A DNA stretch of 5,660 bases, taken from assembly GCA_013002625.1 (NCBI GenBank), contig JABDJE010000093.1:1-5660 (forward strand), written 5' to 3'. The notes under the pieces were generated by a model. It was not told the origin of the DNA. It did not search any database and saw only the letters and a list, made by a program, of their open reading frames with translations. Origin of the DNA: Saprospiraceae bacterium (GTDB lineage: Bacteria > Bacteroidota > Bacteroidia > Chitinophagales > Saprospiraceae). The translations under genes and the position numbers were made by a program. The stretch's first letter is position 1. The number at the start of each line of letters is the position of its first letter. Shown here piece after piece: positions 1 through 5,660 of this stretch.

Positions 1-2
1 GA

Positions 3-818
3 ATAGAGGTTAATAGATCTAATTCCTATTCTTTCCAATCAACCTTGGATATTGATCATATCTCTGCATATAAACATAAACCTTTAGGAATATTCTTTGG
101 CGGAATGCTTCGAGATTTATTGAAAGGAAGATGGAAAAAAGTTGCCGCCCGGTTTTGGAAAAAGGATCCTTTTGATACCTATGACGAGATCGTCAATAAG
201 CATAGGGAACTGGAATTAGATTTAAAGGTATTTATACTTTGCGCTTCACGATCAAAGTTTGATAAATCCTTGCCGCCTGAGAACAAGGAGTTCATTAATA
301 AGGTGCAAAATCTTTCTGATAAATATGAAATTGGGATTCACCCCAGTTATAAGTCTGAATCCAATTATGAGAAAATAGATAATGAAATTAAACTACTGGA
401 ATCTATTGTCGCAAAAGATATTCAGTCATCACGGTTTCATTATTTAAGAATACAATGGCCATTGTCATACAATACGCTTTTGAGTCTTGGCATCAAAGCC
501 GACTACTCCATGGGTTATCCTGATGCAGTGGGTTTCCGTGCTGGGACGAGCCTGCCATTCTATTGGTATGATTTGCAGAAGGAAGAACAAACAAGCTTAA
601 AGATTCATCCTTTTCAGATTATGGATGTGACTATGCGAAAATACCAGGAATTAAACAGCGAGGAGGCTGTTCAAAAAGCCTCGCAAATTATTGACACCCT
701 TAAAGAAGTCGGGGGTACATTCTGTTTGCTCTGGCACAACAGTTCATTTTTTGGATTGGAAGGGTGGACAGGATGGCGTGAGACATATGATCAAATTTTA
801 AGAAAAGCAAAAGCTTAA
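3..818 (+). CDS. Polysaccharide deacetylase family protein (NodB-like), 5' end missing
   Basis: The reading frame is open from the left edge, so the true start lies outside the window and only the C-terminal 271 residues are seen; the TTG at 45 is internal and not a credible start. The fragment resembles Bacteroidota proteins annotated as polysaccharide deacetylases (NodB fold, carbohydrate esterase 4-like). Numbering from the first visible codon, the motifs are DIDH at 16-19 (in the place of the catalytic/metal Asp motif), HPSYKS at 113-118 (metal-His position), DYSMGY at 167-172, GFRAGT at 177-182 and LWHNSS at 243-248 near the C-terminus. This order fits the family, whose full members carry an N-terminal domain that would lie upstream. 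The likely chemistry is metal-dependent removal of N- or O-acetyl groups from a glycan, but the substrate is unknown and it cannot be said whether the protein is exported. Its stop lies 2 nt before the symporter start, so it is very probably co-transcribed with the symporter and murQ, which hints at an amino-sugar or cell-wall role. Family assignment is confident; substrate is inference. Confidence 0.85.
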   Translation: MEVNRSNSYSFQSTLDIDHISAYKHKPLGIFFGGMLRDLLKGRWKKVAARFWKKDPFDTYDEIVNKHRELELDLKVFILCASRSKFDKSLPPENKEFINKVQNLSDKYEIGIHPSYKSESNYEKIDNEIKLLESIVAKDIQSSRFHYLRIQWPLSYNTLLSLGIKADYSMGYPDAVGFRAGTSLPFYWYDLQKEEQTSLKIHPFQIMDVTMRKYQELNSEEAVQKASQIIDTLKEVGGTFCLLWHNSSFFGLEGWTGWRETYDQILRKAKA

Positions 819-820
819 TC

Positions 821-2326
821 ATGGAAGGTCTTGGTATTTCTCCTGTAGCGTTATTGACAACAATAGTCATATATTTTGCTCTTCTGTACATCATTTCTTA
901 CTGGACGAGCAGGAAGGCCAATACTCAGACCTTTTTTACTGCAAATAAAAATTCGTCCTGGATTCTTGTTGCCGTTGGTATGATCGGTGCTTCATTATCC
1001 GGTGTGACCTTTATTTCAATACCCGGTGTTGTAGGAGCCGGTGGAGCAAATCAGGCATTTGCTTATATGCAAATGGTATTGGGATATCTTGTAGGATATG
1101 CTGTTATTGCCCTGGTATTGATGCCGATTTATTACAAATACCAGTTGACGACGATATATGGATATTTAGAGCAGCGATTTGGCTGGGTCAGTTATAAAAT
1201 GGGTGCATTTTACTTTATAATTTCAAGAGTAATTGGTGCTTCATTACGACTTTATCTCGTAGCTATTGTATTGCATCCATTTGTACTTAAACCATTAGGC
1301 GTTTCATTTGAACTGACTGTTATAATTACACTGTTACTGATCTGGGTTTATACCTTCAGAGGGGGTATTAAAACTATAGTAGTGACGGATACTATTCAGA
1401 CTGCTGCAATGCTATTGGCCGTCGGATTAACAATTTATGCAATTGCTCAGAGCCTTGATTTATCCTTAGGTGATATCGGCAATGCCATCAGTGACAATAA
1501 CCTGGGCCAATGGTTCTTTTTTGAAAATGGATGGTCTGATCCCAATAATTTCTATAAGCAGTTTTTGAGCGGTGCCTTGATTGCAATAGTAATGACCGGA
1601 TTGGATCAGGATATGATGCAGAAAAACCTGACCTGCAGAACCTTAAAAGATGCCCAAAAAAATATATTTCTCTTCAGTATTGTATTGGTATTCGCGAATA
1701 TCCTGTTCTTAAGCCTTGGTGCCATATTGTACATATACGCATGGCAAAACGGCATAGAGATTCCTACAAAGACAGATCAGTTATACCCTCTTATTGCGCT
1801 AAATCATTTATCACCTTTTATAGGGATCGTTTTTGTAATAGGTTTGATCGCTGCAGCATATTCCAGTGCTGATTCTGCATTGACTTCATTAACAACAAGT
1901 TTTTGTATCGATTTCTTAGATTTCGGTAAAAAGGACAGAAATGAATCAGAAAAGAAAGCATTGAAACTCAAGGTGCACATTGCCTTTACAGTTTTGCTTT
2001 TTGCAGTTATTATTTTCGTCAATTCGTTGAATAATGATGCAGTTATTAATGGACTGTTTACGGCAGCAGGATATACTTATGGCCCCATACTTGGACTCTA
2101 TAGTTTTGGTATTTTTTCCAAGAGGCCAATAAAAGATAAGTGGGTTTGGATTGTTGTTTTAATTGCACCACTTTTAACCTACATAATCGATTCCAACTCA
2201 GTAGAGTGGTTTAATGGTTTGAAATTGGGATATTTCATTTTAGCTGTAAATGGATTGATCACCACGATTGGATTATTTTTACTTTCAATGAACACGAATC
2301 AAAAACCAATCGCCTCAAATGGATAA
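821..2326 (+). CDS. Sodium:solute symporter (SSS) family transporter, candidate MurNAc importer
   Basis: This 501-residue protein is an inner-membrane secondary transporter of the SSS family (LeuT fold), coupling sodium entry to solute uptake. About 13 hydrophobic segments can be drawn, at roughly 8-27, 47-68, 83-102, 126-150, 162-178, 187-208, 250-266, 283-305, 334-350, 385-401, 410-432, 439-456 and 467-489. Family hallmarks are TIYGYLEQRFG at 111-121, RGGIKTIVVTDTIQ at 180-193, TGLDQDMMQ at 259-267, and YSSADSALTSL at 347-357, which matches the TM8 Ser-rich region forming the Na2 sodium site. The length is normal and no interruption is seen. The ATG lies 2 nt after the deacetylase stop, preceded by A-rich sequence without a clear Shine-Dalgarno site. 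The end overlaps murQ by 8 nt. Because SSS carriers do not phosphorylate their cargo and MurQ needs a 6-phosphate, the context suggests import of free MurNAc or a related sugar, analogous to MurT of Tannerella forsythia. The family is certain; the substrate is inferred from neighbours only and could instead be another sugar, sialic acid or an organic acid. Confidence 0.95.
   Translation: MEGLGISPVALLTTIVIYFALLYIISYWTSRKANTQTFFTANKNSSWILVAVGMIGASLSGVTFISIPGVVGAGGANQAFAYMQMVLGYLVGYAVIALVLMPIYYKYQLTTIYGYLEQRFGWVSYKMGAFYFIISRVIGASLRLYLVAIVLHPFVLKPLGVSFELTVIITLLLIWVYTFRGGIKTIVVTDTIQTAAMLLAVGLTIYAIAQSLDLSLGDIGNAISDNNLGQWFFFENGWSDPNNFYKQFLSGALIAIVMTGLDQDMMQKNLTCRTLKDAQKNIFLFSIVLVFANILFLSLGAILYIYAWQNGIEIPTKTDQLYPLIALNHLSPFIGIVFVIGLIAAAYSSADSALTSLTTSFCIDFLDFGKKDRNESEKKALKLKVHIAFTVLLFAVIIFVNSLNNDAVINGLFTAAGYTYGPILGLYSFGIFSKRPIKDKWVWIVVLIAPLLTYIIDSNSVEWFNGLKLGYFILAVNGLITTIGLFLLSMNTNQKPIASNG
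2319..2326 (+). other. 8-nt start/stop overlap between symporter and murQ
   Basis: The sequence ATGGATAA holds the murQ start (2319-2321) and, in another frame, the symporter stop TAA (2324-2326). No purine-rich Shine-Dalgarno motif is visible just upstream (the preceding 20 nt are A/C-rich). The plain reading is that ribosomes ending the symporter re-initiate on murQ, keeping the two proteins in linked amounts. The overlap is seen directly; coupling is inferred. Confidence 0.8.
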
Positions 2327-3128
2327 ACGTATTACAGAACATTCTTCTAAATACAGACATCTTGAAAAAATGTCTACGATGGAGTTATTGAATAATATCA
2401 ATAATGAAGATCAGACAGTACCACAGGCTATTTCAAAAATACTTCCTTCGATTGAGGCTACAGTAGACATGGTCTTCAGCAAAATGTCTGAAGGTGGAAG
2501 GCTATTCTACATAGGTGCAGGGACAAGCGGAAGATTAGGTATAGTAGATGCTTCAGAATGTCCTCCCACCTTTGGTGTACCCCATGATTGGGTTATTGGT
2601 TTGATGGCAGGAGGAGACGGCGCAATGCGCAAAGCTGTCGAATTTGCAGAAGATGATCCGCATCAAGCGATTAAAGACCTGGAAAACCATTTTATAAATG
2701 AAGCCGATTGTGTCATTGGCATAGCAGCATCTGGAACAACACCCTATGTTATAGGAGGACTCAGTGATTGTCAGCAGAAAGGCATTACAACAGCATGTAT
2801 AACATGCAATCCTGGTGCACCACTTATCAAATTTGCGGATCATCCTATTGTTTGTGTGGTAGGCCCAGAGTTTGTTACAGGGAGTACACGCATGAAAGCA
2901 GGTACAGCACAGAAGCTCATATTAAATATGATCAGTACATCGGTCATGATTAAGTTGGGTAGGGTCGTGGATAATAAAATGGTGGACATGCAATTAAGCA
3001 ATAATAAGCTGGTTGACAGAGGCACCAAAATGGTGATGTCCCATTCAGATTTAAATTATGAAGAGGCCAACAAATTATTACTTGAAAAAGGTTCTGTCAG
3101 AGCTGCACTTGATAGTTTGGTTAACTAA
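2319..3128 (+). CDS. murQ: N-acetylmuramic acid 6-phosphate etherase MurQ
   Basis: MurQ is a cytoplasmic lyase/hydrolase that splits the D-lactyl ether of MurNAc-6-phosphate to give GlcNAc-6-phosphate and D-lactate, the step that commits recycled or scavenged peptidoglycan sugar to amino-sugar metabolism. The 269-residue protein has one SIS sugar-phosphate domain. Visible are the phosphate-binding stretch GAGTSGRLG at 66-74, DASECPPTFG at 77-86, GIAASGTTPYVIGG at 134-147, and the MurQ/GCKR family signature GPEFVTGSTRMKAGT at 182-196. Glu80 and Asp112 align with the catalytic Glu83 and Asp115 of the E. coli enzyme at a constant offset of 3, so the protein should be active. The start is supported because the N-terminus (ITEHSS, then NNEDQTVP) aligns with the E. 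coli start region. The C-terminus ends about 20 residues earlier than in E. coli, after a small helical segment ending RAALDSLVN; I take this as a natural short form. The gene overlaps the symporter by 8 nt, pointing to translational coupling, and its stop overlaps the convergent gene by 4 nt. Confidence 0.97.
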   Translation: MDKRITEHSSKYRHLEKMSTMELLNNINNEDQTVPQAISKILPSIEATVDMVFSKMSEGGRLFYIGAGTSGRLGIVDASECPPTFGVPHDWVIGLMAGGDGAMRKAVEFAEDDPHQAIKDLENHFINEADCVIGIAASGTTPYVIGGLSDCQQKGITTACITCNPGAPLIKFADHPIVCVVGPEFVTGSTRMKAGTAQKLILNMISTSVMIKLGRVVDNKMVDMQLSNNKLVDRGTKMVMSHSDLNYEEANKLLLEKGSVRAALDSLVN

Positions 3129-4771
3129 TGGGCTACAATGAGTTTTTGAGCCTTCATGTCTCCTCCAGTAATAAAGTAATTGCCTTGTTCCAAGTTTCGT
3201 ACATCAAGATTTAAATATTGGCTATTTCCTTTTGTTGAAATGACAGCTTGTCCGTTCAAGTTGATAATTGATATTTCTATTGAATGAGGATAATTCTTAT
3301 TTTGAATGGCTATGAAATCAGATACAGGATTAGGAAATATATGCAGTGTTGCTGCATCAGATGTTGATGTAGTATAAATAATATTCAGTCGGTTCAGACT
3401 TTCCTGATCAAGGTGTTGGATATCAAGTTCGCCTCCATTGAGATAGACGTCAATTTGTTTGAAATGATAATCATCGATAAGTGGATAAATGTTGGCATTA
3501 GGGCTAAACGATAATCTTTGACCTGGACCTAATTCAATTTTAATCGATTTTGAATCTCGATGACCAGACAAAAGAACTTGCCCATCTATGTATAATTCTG
3601 CCCCTTCTTCAATTACCACTTCGGAACCTGGTTTAAGGGATAGTAATCCAACACCATTTTGACCAAAATGAAAACGTGCATTTTCCATAATTCTCAATTT
3701 TGATCCTTCTTTAAATTGCATGCATGCGTTCAGGGCATTGAAGTTTACTTGCCCGCTTTTATATCTGAATTCATTGTCTTCTTCTGTGACCAATTCAAAT
3801 GCAAACGGGATGCACATTGATGCTCCATCTAGATTAAGATTGAAACGGTGTCTTAGAGAATCTTGACCCGCAACAAGTGCACCTCTCATTTGAGTAAATG
3901 ATTGGAAAATAACATTAAATCTGTCATCCAGATTTAAGTCAATAATCTGTTGAGCTGTGCTGTCTTCAACCTGAATATTGTAGTAATGCACATTATTTGG
4001 GCCTGGGTCTCCATCTGATTGATGCAGGATTTTCGTGTTTTCATGCCAGACAATTGCAAATAATTGTGGATCTGGAACATAAGTGCCATTATTGAAGTAT
4101 TCATTTCCGATAACCGTATTAGCAAACGTATTGTCTCCCCATGGGTAAGCTAGAAGGTTCGCACCGGTCAGACGTATTTCCGAATTATTACGTTTCTCTT
4201 TAATGGATATGGAATAGACAAGCTCTTCAATAGTCTGGTTTTCTTGCTTTTCAGTCAATAGGCAATCATAATACCTTAATTGAGATTCAGGGTTGTTGGC
4301 TTTATTTTGGAACAAGGACTCCTGGAGAAGTTGATTACCTGTTTGCCCTTCTCCAACAATTTTGACCAGTAACTCATTGGTTCTACCGTTATTATCGGGC
4401 TCAGCTAAAAAGGCCCCGGGAAAATTCCAGGTGATAGTTGAATGAATTTCGTACAATCGATTGGAAGCAATGTCTAGATTTAAAGGACTTGAATTTGAAA
4501 TGAATATTGTCTTTTCGATATCTATATTTTCCAACGGCAGGTAGCTCCTACCAAATTCTCTTACAACCATATTTTCACAAAGAATAGTTTTATCTCCATC
4601 GTTGCTATTATCTTCTGTCTGGTAAATGTCCCAGTTGGCTATTCCTAAAAATGTGACTGAGCTATCACTTGGACATACTTTAGTTACGACTTCAAAAGGA
4701 ATACTGATAAAATCCTGTGAATAAGAATGAGAAGAAAAAATCAAACAAGCGGTCAGCAATAGAAATCTCAT
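3125..4771 (-). CDS. Secreted protein of unknown function with T9SS type A sorting domain
   Basis: This 548-residue protein is exported. Residues 1-18 form a Sec signal peptide (MRFLLLTACLIFSSHSYS, probable cleavage before or after Gln19). Residues from about 476 to 548 form a type IX secretion C-terminal domain: IFPNPVSDFIAI at 478-489, then EISIINLNGQAVI and LEQGNYFITG, ending QKLIVAH, the usual pattern of a T9SS type A signal. It should cross the outer membrane and be released or attached at the cell surface. Residues about 20-340 match no family I recognise. Residues about 354-430 alternate short beta strands with Gly turns (EGSKLRIMENARFHFG, then PGSEVVIEEGAELYIDG, then GPGQRLSFSPNANI), which looks like a small beta-solenoid or stacked-sheet section. 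Five Cys remain in the mature part. No catalytic motif is evident, so an adhesive or structural role is as likely as an enzymatic one. The ATG at 4771 is chosen because it puts the signal peptide at the N-terminus. Its last codons overlap the murQ stop on the other strand; the rhomboid gene lies 76 nt upstream on the same strand. Confidence 0.9.
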   Translation of the reverse strand: MRFLLLTACLIFSSHSYSQDFISIPFEVVTKVCPSDSSVTFLGIANWDIYQTEDNSNDGDKTILCENMVVREFGRSYLPLENIDIEKTIFISNSSPLNLDIASNRLYEIHSTITWNFPGAFLAEPDNNGRTNELLVKIVGEGQTGNQLLQESLFQNKANNPESQLRYYDCLLTEKQENQTIEELVYSISIKEKRNNSEIRLTGANLLAYPWGDNTFANTVIGNEYFNNGTYVPDPQLFAIVWHENTKILHQSDGDPGPNNVHYYNIQVEDSTAQQIIDLNLDDRFNVIFQSFTQMRGALVAGQDSLRHRFNLNLDGASMCIPFAFELVTEEDNEFRYKSGQVNFNALNACMQFKEGSKLRIMENARFHFGQNGVGLLSLKPGSEVVIEEGAELYIDGQVLLSGHRDSKSIKIELGPGQRLSFSPNANIYPLIDDYHFKQIDVYLNGGELDIQHLDQESLNRLNIIYTTSTSDAATLHIFPNPVSDFIAIQNKNYPHSIEISIINLNGQAVISTKGNSQYLNLDVRNLEQGNYFITGGDMKAQKLIVAH

Positions 4772-4847
4772 GGCAATTCATTTTACCTTAAGATAAGAAA
4801 GACTTCACATAATGGATAAGAGTAAGTCTGTCTGTTGCGACAAATGA

Positions 4848-5543
4848 TTAAGGTAGATGTAAGAAGTCGTCATCGCGTTCCATGAGCCGTTGCTGCTTGG
4901 TTTTCATGAAAGTATCTCTGGATAGTAGATATTTCCCCTCTTCGTCTTCTTCGTCCGCCCAAGGGTCCTCCTTGGTTTCATCTTGCTCAATAATGCCTTT
5001 GAAAATATACGCCACAATTATACCTACAATGCCTCCCATTAGATGGCTCTCCCATGATATGCCTTCCTGTAATGGTAAGATTCCTCCAAGATATCCGCTG
5101 TATAAAATGATCACAATCAAAGCGAGGATGATAGATTTAATGTTTCTGCGAAAGATACCGCTCCAGAAAATAAAAGCAACCAAACCATATACGACGCCAC
5201 TGGCTCCTATGTGGTAAACTGACCTGCCAAATAACCACACTGCGCTTCCTGTTAGGAGGTAGATAAAAATAAATGAAGGAATGGCGACGCGCTTGTAAAA
5301 GAATGAAATCATGGTCATCGTTACAAACAGGGGAGCAGAATTAGAAATTAAGTGTTCCCATGAACCATGAATTAGAGGCGCTGTAAGAATGCCGATTAAT
5401 CCATCTGTCTCTCTGGGGAAAACGCCATAGCGCGATAAAGAAATGCCGGTCCCGGAATTCCATAAATGCACGATCCAAAGGATAGCAACTACAAAGCCAC
5501 TAAATTTTATTGAATTAATAAATTTCTTTACTGATTTCTCCAC
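4848..5543 (-). CDS. Rhomboid family intramembrane serine protease
   Basis: This 231-residue inner-membrane protein is a rhomboid protease, which cleaves substrate transmembrane helices within the membrane. The active site is complete: GASG at 113-116 with nucleophile Ser115, His167 in WESHLMGG (164-171) as the general base, and HLISN at 64-68, giving the His64/Asn68 pair equivalent to GlpG His150/Asn154. Six hydrophobic segments fit the basic bacterial six-TM form: about 13-28, 65-83, 87-105, 112-130, 135-150 and 168-184. Residues 186-231 make a strongly charged tail (DETKEDPWADEEDEEG, then basic residues, then RDDDF) that lies outside the membrane and is not part of the rhomboid core. The start is GTG at 5543-5541: an in-frame stop lies only 9 nt upstream and the first in-frame Met is residue 76, inside the core, so GTG is the only reasonable start. 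The substrate is unknown. The upstream partial frame ends 9 nt before, suggesting an operon. The gene is not a proven partner of the T9SS protein downstream. Confidence 0.95.
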   Translation of the reverse strand: MEKSVKKFINSIKFSGFVVAILWIVHLWNSGTGISLSRYGVFPRETDGLIGILTAPLIHGSWEHLISNSAPLFVTMTMISFFYKRVAIPSFIFIYLLTGSAVWLFGRSVYHIGASGVVYGLVAFIFWSGIFRRNIKSIILALIVIILYSGYLGGILPLQEGISWESHLMGGIVGIIVAYIFKGIIEQDETKEDPWADEEDEEGKYLLSRDTFMKTKQQRLMERDDDFLHLP

Positions 5544-5552
5544 CTGCTTTAA

Positions 5553-5660
5553 TTATAGCGACGCTGAATGAGCTTTATAAAATTGCGTGCTTTTTTAAAC
5601 CTTGAATCCGAATGCCACCTGTATTTGCCTGCCACACTTCTAATGAGCACATCCTTAGCT
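5553..5660 (-). CDS. Probable 3' end of a further minus-strand gene (partial, unidentified)
   Basis: On the minus strand a frame is open from the right edge to a TAA at 5555-5553, giving about 35 codons whose product ends SRFKKARNFIKLIQRRYN. The peptide is basic, mixes residues in a natural way, and stops 9 nt before the rhomboid GTG, the spacing expected of an upstream gene in the same operon. It is too short for any family assignment. A second minus-strand frame here is also open for about 27 codons, so chance cannot be excluded; I favour this one because of its longer run and its position against the rhomboid start. Confidence 0.55.

Noticed and set aside
2553..2843. A minus-strand open frame of 96 codons opposite murQ
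   Set aside because: It is antisense to the conserved MurQ core, is unusually Cys-rich and has no recognisable domain; a shadow of murQ codon use.
3113..3127. A small inverted repeat (TAGTT / AACTA) at the convergent gene ends as a bidirectional terminator
   Set aside because: Five AT-rich base pairs with no T-run on either side; expected by chance.
3059..3128. MurQ as a truncated gene, since it is about 30 residues shorter overall than the E. coli enzyme
   Set aside because: All catalytic and signature residues are present and the end falls after the small helical segment, without a frameshift or sequence remnant downstream. Short forms are expected in this phylum.
4742..4771. A lipobox-like LTAC at residues 6-9 of the T9SS protein, suggesting a lipoprotein
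   Set aside because: The Cys is at residue 9 with only five hydrophobic residues before it, too early for signal peptidase II. The hydrophobic stretch continues past it to a normal signal peptidase I-type site near residue 18, and the C-terminal T9SS domain fits a secreted protein.
4790..4829. A hairpin (AGACTT / AAGTCT, 18-nt loop) followed by a T-rich run on the minus strand after the rhomboid gene, as a terminator
   Set aside because: The stem is only 6 bp and AT-rich, the loop is long and the tail is broken by other bases. It also lies directly in the leader of the next gene, leaving no obvious promoter behind it. Too weak to annotate.
4882..5217. A plus-strand open frame of 111 codons opposite the rhomboid gene
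   Set aside because: It is fully antisense to a gene with a complete rhomboid active site; its product is Ser/Pro-rich in a way typical of the reverse complement of acidic and hydrophobic codons, with no recognisable motif.
5550..5561. TATAATTAAAG on the minus strand as a promoter -10 element for the rhomboid
   Set aside because: It lies within about 10-20 nt of the GTG and overlaps the stop of the upstream frame; it does not match the Bacteroidota TAnnTTTG element and has no clear upstream TTG at the right distance.

Overview
The window looks like chromosome of a member of the Bacteroidota, possibly Saprospiria-like or a related environmental lineage. The main evidence is a secreted protein ending in a type IX secretion (T9SS) type A sorting domain. 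Supporting signs are starts without clear Shine-Dalgarno sites, AT-leaning coding sequence and gene families typical of the phylum. No RNA genes, mobile elements, CRISPR arrays or long repeats are visible, and coding sequence fills nearly the whole window.

Left half, plus strand (1-3128): three tightly packed genes that read as one transcription unit. They are the 3' part of a NodB-like polysaccharide deacetylase family protein (cut by the window edge), a sodium:solute symporter (SSS) family transporter 2 nt downstream, and the N-acetylmuramic acid 6-phosphate etherase MurQ, which overlaps the symporter by 8 nt. MurQ is well supported, including its signature and both catalytic residues. The arrangement suggests PTS-independent uptake and breakdown of the cell-wall sugar MurNAc: import of the free sugar by the SSS carrier, phosphorylation by a kinase not present here, then cleavage of the lactyl ether by MurQ to GlcNAc-6-phosphate and D-lactate. 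The substrate of the symporter and the role of the deacetylase are inferences from context.

Right half, minus strand (3125-5660): a 548-residue exported protein with a signal peptide, a probable short beta-rich repeat section and a T9SS C-terminal domain; a six-TM rhomboid intramembrane serine protease with complete catalytic residues and a GTG start; and, at the right edge, a probable 3' end of one more minus-strand gene 9 nt upstream of the rhomboid. The two halves converge with a 4-nt overlap of stop codons (3125-3128), so there is no room for an intergenic terminator between them.

Nothing here is clearly a new system. The items most worth a second look are the deacetylase-symporter-MurQ operon without a kinase, and the uncharacterised T9SS cargo protein.
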